The translations under genes were made by a program, and so were the position numbers. Positions 7,021 to 15,093 of a stretch of DNA of 22,517 nt are shown here, piece after piece. How positions within the stretch are numbered: position 1 is the stretch's first letter; every line of letters begins with the position of its first letter. A model generated the notes under the pieces. The model did not search any database. It saw only the letters and a program-made list of their open reading frames with translations, and had not been told where the DNA came from. The DNA is from Spongiibacteraceae bacterium UBA5047 (GTDB taxonomy: Bacteria > Pseudomonadota > Gammaproteobacteria > Pseudomonadales > Spongiibacteraceae): contig DIBR01000041.1 in assembly GCA_002415025.1 (NCBI GenBank), positions 10,266 to 32,782 on the forward strand, given 5' to 3'.

Positions 7021-7935
7021 ATGGCCTTATTTTCCAAACCAACCGCCAGAGCGCTGGCCATACTGGACCTCCTGACAGCCAACCCTCAGGAGTCCTACGG
7101 TTTGACCGAGGTCACTCGCAAGCTGGGGCTCAACAAGGCCACGTGCCACGCGATCCTGACCACCATGGCTCACTACGGCTTTCTGGTGCAGGACCCCAGA
7201 AGCAAGGCCTACCGGCTTGGCCCCAATATTGTAGCGGCCGGCAATGCTGCATTTGCGCAATTTCCCATTCTCGAATATGCCCGCCCGGAGCTCGAAGTAC
7301 TGTCACAAGAGCTGGGCCTGGGTGTAGGTGCCGCCGGCCGCAGTGGCAGCCATCTGGTTCTGCTGGCCCACTACGGTCATTCAAACCCGATGCTGTCGCC
7401 CTTCCAGCTCGGCATGCGCCTGCCGTTTATGGCGCCCCTGGGAGCCAGCTTTATTGCCTGGTCACCCGCCAAGCAGCTGGAAACCTGGCTGGCAACCGGC
7501 GAGCAACGGCTCGGAGAAGAGTTTGACGACAAGCTGGATCAGAAATTACGCATCTCGGTGATCGCTATTCGCGCGCGCGGGTTCGAAGTAACCCTTAAAA
7601 CCGAGGCCGAAGAAACACTCCAGCGGGGACTGGAAGGTATCGAGGGCACCTGGAATCTGGAGGCACTCGAGCACGTCACCCGCGAATACCAGACCAGCCT
7701 GCTCAAATCCCATTACCATCTTGACCGCATAGACCCGGGCACACGTTATCCAGTGTGCAACATTACCGTGCCTGTTTTCGGTTACGATCAACTACCTGAA
7801 TTGATATTTTCCACCGGCTCCATTCACCGCGATCTGAGCGGCGCCGAGATCCTGGAAATCGCCGAGCAGCTCAAAGCGGCCGCCGAGCGCGCAAGACAAT
7901 CGGCATCACGCGCCTATAACCGCCCGCAACACTGA
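7021..7935 (+). CDS. IclR-family transcriptional regulator
   Basis: Protein of 304 residues. An N-terminal winged helix-turn-helix of IclR type (ALAILDLLTANPQESYGLTEVTRKLGLNKATCHAILTTMAHYGFLVQD) is followed by YRLGPNIV, the usual hinge. A C-terminal effector-binding domain (about 70-290) includes RSGSHLVLLAHYG and LPFMAPLGASFIAW, the common 'APLGxxFlA' motif. The length is slightly above the usual 240-280. ATG 7021 is chosen because GGGGA lies just before it and the MALFSKPTARAL start fits the fold; an upstream TTG at 6991 would add ten residues. Divergent from amtB and convergent (8-base gap) with the acyl-CoA synthetase gene, whose control is one possible role. The ligand is unknown. Confidence 0.88.
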   Translation: MALFSKPTARALAILDLLTANPQESYGLTEVTRKLGLNKATCHAILTTMAHYGFLVQDPRSKAYRLGPNIVAAGNAAFAQFPILEYARPELEVLSQELGLGVGAAGRSGSHLVLLAHYGHSNPMLSPFQLGMRLPFMAPLGASFIAWSPAKQLETWLATGEQRLGEEFDDKLDQKLRISVIAIRARGFEVTLKTEAEETLQRGLEGIEGTWNLEALEHVTREYQTSLLKSHYHLDRIDPGTRYPVCNITVPVFGYDQLPELIFSTGSIHRDLSGAEILEIAEQLKAAAERARQSASRAYNRPQH

Positions 7936-7943
7936 GCATCCGC

Positions 7944-9434
7944 TCAGGAAGAATACCGGGCGCGCAAACTGGCCAGCGGTACCTTGCCGGCAGCGTTGCG
8001 CCCCACCTCGGCAAAATGCAATTCACGGGGTAGCTTGTAGCTGGCCAACACTTTTGCGGCGTCATCCAGAATTTCCCGGCTCAATGCGGCGTCACTCTTT
8101 TTGCCGCGACAGTCATCCGCCACCTCCAGCACCGCGATCAGGCGCTCACCCCACTCTTCATCCGGCACACCAAAAACGGCAAGATCGGCTATCAGGGCTT
8201 GCTGCAGCAGGGCCGCTTCAACTTCAGCCGGATAAATATTCACCCCGCCCGAAATAACCGTGTGGCTTTCGCGGTCAAGCAGGTAAACATAATCCTCGTT
8301 GACATAGCCAATATCCCCCAACTGAAACATAGCGTCTTTGATATACGCCTTGCGGGTTTTTTCAGCGTCGCGCCAATAGGAGAACGCCTGCTCACCACTG
8401 CGCAGACGGATGCCGAGCAATCCCGCTTCACCCTCGGGCAACGCTTGTCCGCCGCGGGTGGCGATTACTTCGTAATGTGGCAATACTTTGCCCACAGTGC
8501 CCGGATGCGCCAGCCACTGTGCACTAGTGCAACGGCTGACCGCTCCGCTCTCGGAACCACCCCAGTACTCCACCAGAACCGGCCCCCACCATTCGATAAC
8601 CGAGCGTTTAACCACCGGCGCTATTGGAGCAGCGCCATGCAACACTAGGGTTAAAGAAGCTCCCGAAAAGCCATCGCGGCTGTGCTCAGGCAAGCGCAGC
8701 GCACGCACAAACATTGTCGGCACCCAGTGGCTGTGGCTGATTTTGAACTGATCAATCAGCTCCAGGGCCTTTTTCGCGTCGAAGCGGGCCATCACCATCA
8801 ATGCGCCGCCATTGACCAGGTCGTATAGGGCAAACAGCAGTGGCGCTGCGTGATACAAGGGGCCGGTCACCAGATGCCGGCCACCGTCAAGGCCTATTGA
8901 TGCCCCGAACTCGCACCACTGTTTTTTAAGTTCGCCCAACGTTGTCGGTGAGCGTCGCTGGACGCCCTTTGGCCGGCCGGTTGTGCCGCTGGTATACAGC
9001 ATGATACCGCCAGCCGGCGAGCCTTCGCTCAGTGAGAGCCCCTTGACCGGCTCATGTTCCACGGGGGCCTGAAAGCGATCGCAGCCCAGCTCACGCCCGG
9101 CAAAGTCGCTATCGCAAACCAGCAGGCGCATGGCACTGTCTTCTGCAATATAGCGCTGCTCAGCCTCGGTCAAATGCCAGTTCAGCGGCACGACCCAAAC
9201 GCCGGTACTGATTGCCGCCAACACCCACGGAATATAATCGCTGGAATTGCGCATCAACAGGCCAACACGATCCCCAGGTTCACATTGTTTTTCCAGTAAC
9301 CAGGCAGAGCGGCAGGACACCACGTGATCCAGCTCGCCCCAGCTTAGCCGGGTGGAGCCATCGTCGATCGCCAATGCGTCGGGTAAAACGGAGAGATGAT
9401 TAAGCAGAAAACTGTTTGCCTGAAAAGTGCGCAA
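7944..9434 (-). CDS. acyl-CoA synthetase (AMP-binding, ANL superfamily)
   Basis: Adenylate-forming ligase that would activate a carboxylic acid, probably a fatty acid, to its CoA thioester. Numbering from TTG 9434 (496 residues): P-loop LYTSGTTGRPKGV near 146-158, YWGGSESG near 290-297, QLGDIGY near 371-377 (D374), LLDRESHTVISGGVNIYPAEVE hinge near 385-406, and the C-terminal catalytic lysine in NAAGKVPL near 486. The frame stays open up to 9614, but that would overlap the AraC gene and lie upstream of a TATAAT at 9515-9510. TTG 9434 has GGAG 8 bases before it and starts shortly before the family homology. The start is therefore inferred; TTG 9470 is an alternative. Divergent from the AraC gene. 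The exact substrate cannot be read from sequence. Confidence 0.9.
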   Translation of the reverse strand: MRTFQANSFLLNHLSVLPDALAIDDGSTRLSWGELDHVVSCRSAWLLEKQCEPGDRVGLLMRNSSDYIPWVLAAISTGVWVVPLNWHLTEAEQRYIAEDSAMRLLVCDSDFAGRELGCDRFQAPVEHEPVKGLSLSEGSPAGGIMLYTSGTTGRPKGVQRRSPTTLGELKKQWCEFGASIGLDGGRHLVTGPLYHAAPLLFALYDLVNGGALMVMARFDAKKALELIDQFKISHSHWVPTMFVRALRLPEHSRDGFSGASLTLVLHGAAPIAPVVKRSVIEWWGPVLVEYWGGSESGAVSRCTSAQWLAHPGTVGKVLPHYEVIATRGGQALPEGEAGLLGIRLRSGEQAFSYWRDAEKTRKAYIKDAMFQLGDIGYVNEDYVYLLDRESHTVISGGVNIYPAEVEAALLQQALIADLAVFGVPDEEWGERLIAVLEVADDCRGKKSDAALSREILDDAAKVLASYKLPRELHFAEVGRNAAGKVPLASLRARYSS

Positions 9435-9509
9435 GAAATGACTCCGGCATTTTGTGTGATCGTTCGCCAATTCACCGGCGGCAGGCGGACAATCATCGGG
9501 GAAACTGTC

Positions 9510-9515
9510 ATTATA
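9510..9515 (-). promoter_or_regulatory. possible -10 element of the acyl-CoA synthetase gene
   Basis: A perfect TATAAT on the minus strand lies about 76 bases upstream of the proposed TTG start, inside the 155-base divergent gap shared with the AraC gene. No good -35 is present at 16-18 bases, so an activator may be needed, which is inference. Confidence 0.4.
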
Positions 9516-9589
9516 GGACGCAGGCAAGACGGGAGAAAGCGCACTTGGGTAAAGCAGCAACCGGCGGCAGACAGACGGAGCAGGATACA

Positions 9590-10627
9590 ATGCCGATGAA
9601 GGCATTCCGGTCACTGCTGCGCGTTGTCTCCAATCATGGCTACGACATCGATGAAGTGCTCGACACCATTGGCCTGCAATACAACCCCATGCTCAGCAGT
9701 TACCAGCATATTACCGAAGTGCCGACGCGTATTTATAGCCGCCTGTACCGGCAACTGATGATTATGCTGCAGGACGAAGCCTTCGGCATGATGACTCCGG
9801 AGCGCGCCCCGCCCGGTACCTTTCGCATGATGTGCCTGTTTATTGTGCACTGCAAAAACCTGCGTCAGGCAATCGAACGCAATGCCGAGTTTCTCGACTA
9901 CTGCGACCGCTTTCACAGTCAGCAAGCGCGCAAGCGACAACCCATTACAGAAATTCGCGAACAGAATCTGGCGATAATCCGCTTCCAAAACCCGCACATG
10001 GCCGACAGCCCGCAGTACCATTCGGCACAGGCCTCTACCCTGTACATGATGTATCGTCTGTTCAGCTGGTTTGTTGGGCAGAATCTGCCCCTCAATGCCG
10101 TGCACTTTGGCAGCGAGGACGCAAAACTGAAAGCAGAATACGATTCTCTATTTGGCGTGCCGCTGCGCTGCGGACAGAAAGAGTATTGCCTGGTGATGCC
10201 TCGCGATGCACTGACGCTGCCGCTGGTACAAACCGAGCACAGTCTGCACGACTTTTTGCGCACTGCGCCCTACCCGCTCATCAGCAAAGTAACCACGCTG
10301 GATAACGGCGAGTATCAGGAAAAGGTCAAAGCGATATTCAATAATGAGTTGGGCAGCGAATTGCCGTCAGCCCAACGCATAGCTGACCATTTGAATATGT
10401 CTGTGCGCACCCTGCACCGGCATCTTCAGAAAGAAAATACCAGTTACCAGCAACTCAAGGACGAGTTCCGAAAAGAAGCCGTCCTGACCTATATGAACCG
10501 CAAGGAATTGAGCATCAATGCCATATCACTCCTGATGGGCTTTCAGGACAGTAGCGCCTTTCATCGCTCATTCAAAAAATGGACGGGCATGTCACCCGGC
10601 CAGTATCGCCAACAATTGGAAGACTAA
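9590..10627 (+). CDS. AraC-family transcriptional regulator
   Basis: Protein of 345 residues from ATG 9590, preceded by CGGAGCAGGA; a second ATG at 9596 is possible. The N-terminal part (about 10-205) looks like the arabinose-binding-type domain (PF12625) found in OruR/VirS-like regulators: LLRVVSNHGYDIDEVLDTIGL and later HFGSEDAKLKAEYDSLFGVPLRCGQKE. The C-terminal AraC DNA-binding domain (about 250-345) has two helix-turn-helix units: LPSAQRIADHLNMSVRTLHRHLQKENTSYQQLKDEFRKE and SINAISLLMGFQDSSAFHRSFKKWTGMSPGQYRQ. It is divergent from the acyl-CoA synthetase gene and upstream of the wax ester genes, so control of lipid genes is plausible but unproven. The stop is 3 bases before the next gene. 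Confidence 0.92.
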   Translation: MPMKAFRSLLRVVSNHGYDIDEVLDTIGLQYNPMLSSYQHITEVPTRIYSRLYRQLMIMLQDEAFGMMTPERAPPGTFRMMCLFIVHCKNLRQAIERNAEFLDYCDRFHSQQARKRQPITEIREQNLAIIRFQNPHMADSPQYHSAQASTLYMMYRLFSWFVGQNLPLNAVHFGSEDAKLKAEYDSLFGVPLRCGQKEYCLVMPRDALTLPLVQTEHSLHDFLRTAPYPLISKVTTLDNGEYQEKVKAIFNNELGSELPSAQRIADHLNMSVRTLHRHLQKENTSYQQLKDEFRKEAVLTYMNRKELSINAISLLMGFQDSSAFHRSFKKWTGMSPGQYRQQLED

Positions 10628-10630
10628 GCT

Positions 10631-11410
10631 GTGAGCAGTAGTGACACCCCGCAGTATGAACAGCGTAGAGCCTTTTTCGACCAGATGCTGACGGTGTACG
10701 GCAGAAAGCCCGTACTTGAGGCATTACAAGACTCCGCGCTACCTGCTTTCAAATTGCACCTTGCCGACTCCAATCGCAGTGAAGGCATTATTGAACAAAT
10801 CAAAAATCTGGCTGAACAGCGCAGTGTGCCCGTGGCCTTTCACGACCGCCGCGCCCTGTCCCGCATATCCAGAAACGGCAAACAGGATCAAGGGGTAGCA
10901 CTCGACCTGCAGCTTCCCTCTTACCGTCACTACAGCGAGCTGTTGCCGCTACAAAATCATGCGCGCCTAGTCGCTCTCGATCGCGTCACCAACCCGCAAA
11001 ATCTGGGCATGATTATTCGCTCAGTGAGCGCCAGTGGTATCAGCGGATTGATACTGCCGAAAAACGGCTGTGCCAGCCTGTCGCCACTTGTGATCAAGGC
11101 CAGCGCAGGCACTTTATTCAAGGCGCCTATCTATTACTGTGATCAGCTTGAAAGCTGTTTGAGTGAATTGCGCGAAGCTGGCAGCGAGGTTTATGGCTTG
11201 TCATCTCATGCCAGCGCATCAGTGTTTGCTCAAGGCACTCCCGGCCCGGCCGTGTACGTACTTGGCAACGAAACGGAAGGGCTCTCTGCCTCACTGGGAC
11301 GTTTGTGCACCTCACAACTACGCATACCCATGCACAACGGGGTTGAGTCATTAAATGTCGCTGTTACGGCCGCCATCATTGCCTTTGCTGCGCAAAACTC
11401 AGCGACATAA
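10631..11410 (+). CDS. TrmH/SpoU-family RNA 2'-O-methyltransferase
   Basis: Protein of 259 residues from GTG 10631. The N-terminal L30e-like substrate-binding domain is short (YGRKPVLEALQDS at 23-35). The C-terminal SPOUT knot domain carries all three motifs: motif 1 LDRVTNPQNLGMIIRS (N124, R130), motif 2 YVLGNETEGL (209-218), and motif 3 IPMHNGVESLNVAVTAAI (S240, N242). It would methylate a ribose 2'-OH of rRNA or tRNA using S-adenosylmethionine. Overall it resembles RlmB (23S G2251) in layout, but the target cannot be fixed from sequence. It starts 3 bases after the AraC stop, so translation is probably coupled, an unexpected partner for a regulator. Confidence 0.92.
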   Translation: MSSSDTPQYEQRRAFFDQMLTVYGRKPVLEALQDSALPAFKLHLADSNRSEGIIEQIKNLAEQRSVPVAFHDRRALSRISRNGKQDQGVALDLQLPSYRHYSELLPLQNHARLVALDRVTNPQNLGMIIRSVSASGISGLILPKNGCASLSPLVIKASAGTLFKAPIYYCDQLESCLSELREAGSEVYGLSSHASASVFAQGTPGPAVYVLGNETEGLSASLGRLCTSQLRIPMHNGVESLNVAVTAAIIAFAAQNSAT

Positions 11411-11540
11411 CGGCAAGTGCCTGTACAAGACGGACGTTTGGCGATACTTTTACGATGTCGCTGCCCAATTTTAAGAAAACCACGCTGCGGCGCCATTACC
11501 ACCAAAAATACTGTTTATAAATCTATCGATTTGGAGAATA

Positions 11541-11582
11541 TTCAAGAAAGTCCGTAGACTCTCGTTTAAAGGAAGTCCGCAG
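11541..11582. repeat. tandem direct repeat upstream of the wax ester synthase gene
   Basis: Two copies of a 17-base element (11541-11557 and 11566-11582) share 14 of 17 positions, including a common AAGTCCG core. They are spaced 25 bases start to start. The second copy ends 35 bases before the ATG at 11618. Direct repeats of about this spacing are typical operators of AraC-type regulators, and such a gene lies 2 kb upstream; that link is inference. The rest of the 207-base gap (11411-11617) shows no gene and no clear promoter. Confidence 0.45.
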
Positions 11583-11617
11583 CACACTATTGATCAGCAG
11601 ATCACTCTGGGGGTGGC

Positions 11618-13009
11618 ATGAGTACACTGTCCATGATGGACTTGGCATTTTTTCTGACCGAAACGGAGGCCAGCCCAAAGCACATCGGCGGCCTGATGAT
11701 TTTCAGCAAACCCAAAAACGCCCCGGACGATTTCGTCAAGAAAACCTACGAAGAACTACTCAGCACGGCAGACCAGGTCAAACCGCCTTTCAATCAGGTG
11801 ATACGATGGGGCGGCCTTGGCCTGCCTCGATGGACACTGGCCGACGACTTTGATCTGGCCGACCACCTCTTCTACCGCCAACTGCCGGCTCCCGGCAATC
11901 GTCGCGTGCTGAACCGCATTGCAGGCGAACTGCATACGCCGAAAATGGATCGTGACCGTCCCATGTGGGAAATGCATCTGCTCGATGGTATGGAAGGCAA
12001 TCGTTTTGCGATCTACACCCGGCTTCACCATGCCTACGCTGACGGCGCCACCATTACGCGCTGGACAATTCGTAGCTTCTCGGATTCCGCGCGCGTTAAA
12101 AAAATTACGCCGGTCTGGTCTGCGCCCAGCGGTCGGCCCAAAGGCAACAGCCAGAAATTTTCACTGATGTCGATTGTGCGTGTGCTTGCCAGCCGCTCCA
12201 AAGACCAGGCGAAAATGATTGCGGGCTTGTCCAAGCTGAACACCCAGCTTTTGCTGGAACAGCTCAACCTGACCAAAAATGCTGTTGCTGTACCTTTCAA
12301 ACTGAAACACAAAACCGTACTCACCGGGCAGGTTGCCTCCGGGCGTCAGGTGTCAACGGCCACAGTTCCAATGGAACGCGTGAACCACTTGCGCAAGGTT
12401 ACACGCTCCACGCTCAACCACGTTGCATTGACCTGTATTGATGGCGCCCTGCACCGCTACCTCGAGGAATGCGGCACGGATTTACAGGAACCCATTACCA
12501 TCCAGATGCCCGTCAACCTGCGCGCCGAAGGCGATGAAGAAGGCGGCAACAAAATCGGCATCGTATTGGTCGACCTCGCCCGAAAAACCAACGATCCCTA
12601 CGAACGTCTGCGTGAAATCGGTTTTACGTTGCGCAACGTCCGCTATCAGGTTGATGGTGTGCCGGCGTCCTCGGTTATCGCCTACACACTCACGCTCGGT
12701 GTGTTTGCCCAGCTCGCAGAACTGTTAAAACTCAGCAATGCCTTGCCGCCGCTCGGCAATACGCTGGTGTCAAATGTACCCGGCCCGAAAAATCCGCTGT
12801 ACATGCGTGGTGCCAAGCTGGATGAGCAATATCCCATCAGCGCACTGACACCCGGCAACCACATGAACATCACCCTATACAGTTATGACAAGCACTTGCA
12901 CTTTGGTCTGGTTGCCTCCCACGCGCTACCCAATCTAGACAAGCTCGGAGGCTATATTCACGATGCATTTATTGAGCTGGAAGACGCCGTAAATGCCGAT
13001 AGAAAATAA
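11618..13009 (+). CDS. wax ester synthase / diacylglycerol O-acyltransferase (WS/DGAT)
   Basis: Bifunctional-type acyltransferase of 463 residues, which is the usual length. It would transfer an acyl group from acyl-CoA to a fatty alcohol (wax ester) or diacylglycerol. The catalytic motif HHxxxDG is at 137-143 (HHAYADG). The conserved PMWEMHLLDG ('PLW' region) is at 115-124. Also present are NHVALTCIDGALHRYL (the 'ND' region), PVNLR and LVSNVPGP in the C-terminal half. It starts MSTLSMMDLAFFLTET, close to the typical 'lSplDaaFlxxE' N-terminus. GGGGGTGG lies just before the ATG. It is followed after 36 bases by the fatty acyl reductase gene, which supports a wax-ester role over triacylglycerol. 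Probably bound to the inner membrane or lipid bodies. Confidence 0.95.
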   Translation: MSTLSMMDLAFFLTETEASPKHIGGLMIFSKPKNAPDDFVKKTYEELLSTADQVKPPFNQVIRWGGLGLPRWTLADDFDLADHLFYRQLPAPGNRRVLNRIAGELHTPKMDRDRPMWEMHLLDGMEGNRFAIYTRLHHAYADGATITRWTIRSFSDSARVKKITPVWSAPSGRPKGNSQKFSLMSIVRVLASRSKDQAKMIAGLSKLNTQLLLEQLNLTKNAVAVPFKLKHKTVLTGQVASGRQVSTATVPMERVNHLRKVTRSTLNHVALTCIDGALHRYLEECGTDLQEPITIQMPVNLRAEGDEEGGNKIGIVLVDLARKTNDPYERLREIGFTLRNVRYQVDGVPASSVIAYTLTLGVFAQLAELLKLSNALPPLGNTLVSNVPGPKNPLYMRGAKLDEQYPISALTPGNHMNITLYSYDKHLHFGLVASHALPNLDKLGGYIHDAFIELEDAVNADRK

Positions 13010-13045
13010 CAAAACAAAAAAACCATACGTTTTGAGGAGCAGCAC

Positions 13046-15031
13046 ATGAACTATTTCGTCACAGGGGGAACAGGCTTTATCGGTCGTTTCCTGATTCAAA
13101 ATCTGTGTAAGCGCAACGGCACTATCTATGTTCTGGTGCGCAAAGAGTCGCGCCATAAAATCGACAAGCTGATTGAACAGTGTGGCGCTGACAAAAAGAA
13201 GATTATTCCGATCAATGGCGACCTTGGCAAAAAGCGCCTCGGCGTTACGCCCAAAGACATGAAAACCCTGACCGGAAAAATTGACCACTTCTACCATCTT
13301 GGCGCTATCTACGACCTGAAGGCAGACGCCGAAAGCCAGGAAGTTGCCAACGTCGAAGGCACCCGCAACGCCGTTGCCTGCGCGGAACAGCTGAAGGCAA
13401 AATGTTTTCACCTTGCGAGTTCGATCGCCGCTGCTGGTCTTTATCAGGGCACCTTTCGCGAAGACATGTTTGATGAAGCGGAAGGCTTGAAGCATCCCTA
13501 CTTCCGCACCAAGCACCTTAGCGAGGGAATCGTTCGCAAAGAGTGCTCAATCCCGTGGCGGGTGTATCGCCCGGCGATGGTCGTCGGTCACTCCAAAACC
13601 GGCGAAATGGATAAAATCGACGGCCCATACTACTTCTTCAAGCTGCTGCAAAAATTCAGGCGCCTGCTTCCGCCCTGGGTTTCCCTGATTGGCATCGAAG
13701 GCGGTCAAATGAATATTGTGCCGGTTGATTACGTCGCCGACGCCATGGATTACCTGTCACACAAACCCAAACTCGACAATACCTGCTTTCACCTGACTGA
13801 TCCGAACGGTCATCGCGTAGGTGAAGTGCTGAACATTTTCGCCGAAGCCGGCCATGCACCGCGCATGGCGCTTCGTATCGATGCCCGCATGTTTGGCTTT
13901 ATTCCCCAGAGCGTTCGTTCAATGCTGGGCAACCTCGCTCCCATCAAACGTATCACTAACTCGGTACTTGGCGATTTGGGCATCCCTCCCGATGCCATGA
14001 AGTTTGCCAACATGCCAACGCGCTACGATACGCGTGAAACCGAACGTGCCCTGAAAGGCAGCGGCATCAGCGTTCCATCTTTGTCGGACTACGCACCGGC
14101 GATATGGGATTACTGGGAGCGCAAGCTCGACCCGGATCTCTTTAAAGACCGCAGCCTGAAGGGCAATGTAACCGGCAAGGTAATTGTGATTACCGGTGCC
14201 TCTTCAGGTATCGGCAAAGCCGCCGCCCTGCAATTGGCGGAAGCCGGCGCAGAGGTCGTACTGGTAGCACGAAGCACCGAAAAACTTGAAGAAACGCGAC
14301 AGGAAATTCGCGATCTCGGCGGCACATCGTACGCCTACAGTTGCGATGTATCGAACATGGATTCGTGCGACAAGCTGGTGGCCACTCTGCTCAAGAATCA
14401 CGGGCATGTCGACGTACTGGTCAACAATGCCGGTCGCTCTATCCGCCGTTCACTGGAACTGACTTTTGATCGCTTCCATGATTTTGAACGTACCATGCAG
14501 CTGAACTATTTTGGAGCGATTCGGCTGGTAATGGGGCTTGCTCCCTCAATGCTGGAGCGCCGCAGCGGACACGTTATCAATATTTCGTCGATTGCGGTTA
14601 TCGTTGGTACTTCACCGCGCTTCTCGGCCTACGCCGCATCGAAGTCTGCTTTGGATGCCTTCTCACGCTCGGCAGCAGCAGAGTTTTCAGATCGCAATAT
14701 TGCCTTTACTACAATCAACATGCCGCTGGTTCGCACGCCGATGATCGGACCAACGTCAATCTATCAGGCGGTGCCCACACTGACCCCGGAAGAAGCCGCC
14801 GGCATGATTGCCGAGGCTATCATCAAACGACCCAAGAGGATCGCGACCCCGCTGGGCATTACCATGCAGGTTCTCAACGCTATTATGCCGAAAGCGACCG
14901 AGATCATTATGAATATGGTCTTCAAAACGTTCCCCGACTCTTCTGCAGCCAAAGGCGAAGACGGCGAGCCGAAAGAAGCCTCGGCAGAACAGGTAGCACT
15001 GGCTACGGTACTGAAAGGGATTCACGTTTAG
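13046..15031 (+). CDS. fused two-domain fatty acyl-CoA reductase (alcohol-forming)
   Basis: Protein of 661 residues made of two short-chain-dehydrogenase-type domains. The N-terminal extended SDR (1-370) has GGTGFIG (7-13), LASSIAAAG (near 123-131) and Y152-x3-K156. The C-terminal classical SDR (about 377-610) has TGASSGIG (383-390), NNAG, NISS (S514/S515) and Y529-x3-K533. The order, the length and long stretches such as NNAGRSIRRSLELTFDRFHD match the Marinobacter enzyme (Maqu_2220 type), which reduces acyl-CoA or acyl-ACP through the aldehyde to fatty alcohol with NADPH. By that model the C-terminal domain would make the aldehyde and the N-terminal domain the alcohol, as recalled for the family. 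GAGGAG at 13034-13039 lies 6 bases before the ATG. Likely one operon with the WS/DGAT gene. Confidence 0.93.
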   Translation: MNYFVTGGTGFIGRFLIQNLCKRNGTIYVLVRKESRHKIDKLIEQCGADKKKIIPINGDLGKKRLGVTPKDMKTLTGKIDHFYHLGAIYDLKADAESQEVANVEGTRNAVACAEQLKAKCFHLASSIAAAGLYQGTFREDMFDEAEGLKHPYFRTKHLSEGIVRKECSIPWRVYRPAMVVGHSKTGEMDKIDGPYYFFKLLQKFRRLLPPWVSLIGIEGGQMNIVPVDYVADAMDYLSHKPKLDNTCFHLTDPNGHRVGEVLNIFAEAGHAPRMALRIDARMFGFIPQSVRSMLGNLAPIKRITNSVLGDLGIPPDAMKFANMPTRYDTRETERALKGSGISVPSLSDYAPAIWDYWERKLDPDLFKDRSLKGNVTGKVIVITGASSGIGKAAALQLAEAGAEVVLVARSTEKLEETRQEIRDLGGTSYAYSCDVSNMDSCDKLVATLLKNHGHVDVLVNNAGRSIRRSLELTFDRFHDFERTMQLNYFGAIRLVMGLAPSMLERRSGHVINISSIAVIVGTSPRFSAYAASKSALDAFSRSAAAEFSDRNIAFTTINMPLVRTPMIGPTSIYQAVPTLTPEEAAGMIAEAIIKRPKRIATPLGITMQVLNAIMPKATEIIMNMVFKTFPDSSAAKGEDGEPKEASAEQVALATVLKGIHV

Positions 15032-15045
15032 ATTCAAGGAAAGGA

Positions 15046-15071
15046 GCGGTAGCTGCATTTGCGGCTACCGC
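15046..15071. terminator. hairpin between convergent genes
   Basis: GCGGTAGC-T-GC, loop ATTT, GC-G-GCTACCGC: an 11-bp stem with one T-G pair. It is centred between the reductase stop (15031) and the VWA gene stop (15094). Neither strand has a proper T-run after it, so it may act as a transcript 3' end stabiliser or a Rho-assisted bidirectional stop. Confidence 0.55.
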
Positions 15072-15093
15072 CAACCGCATTGTACCGACAAGA

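Noticed and set aside
9416..9589. Upstream extension of the AraC frame to 9416
   Set aside because: The 58 extra residues are rich in Arg/Gln/His with no domain character and overlap the divergent promoter region; ATG 9590 has a plausible Shine-Dalgarno.
9435..9614. N-terminal extension of the acyl-CoA synthetase frame up to 9614
   Set aside because: It would overlap the start of the AraC gene, lie upstream of the TATAAT at 9515-9510, and its residues show no family homology. TTG 9434 with GGAG fits better.
12935..13516. Minus-strand open frame of 193 codons across the WS/DGAT-reductase junction
   Set aside because: It is the longest shadow frame in the area, but it is antisense to the conserved GGTGFIG and SDR motifs and has no family features.
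14756..15058. Minus-strand open frame of 100 codons over the end of the reductase gene
   Set aside because: It is antisense to the well-supported C-terminal SDR domain and has no coding features of its own.
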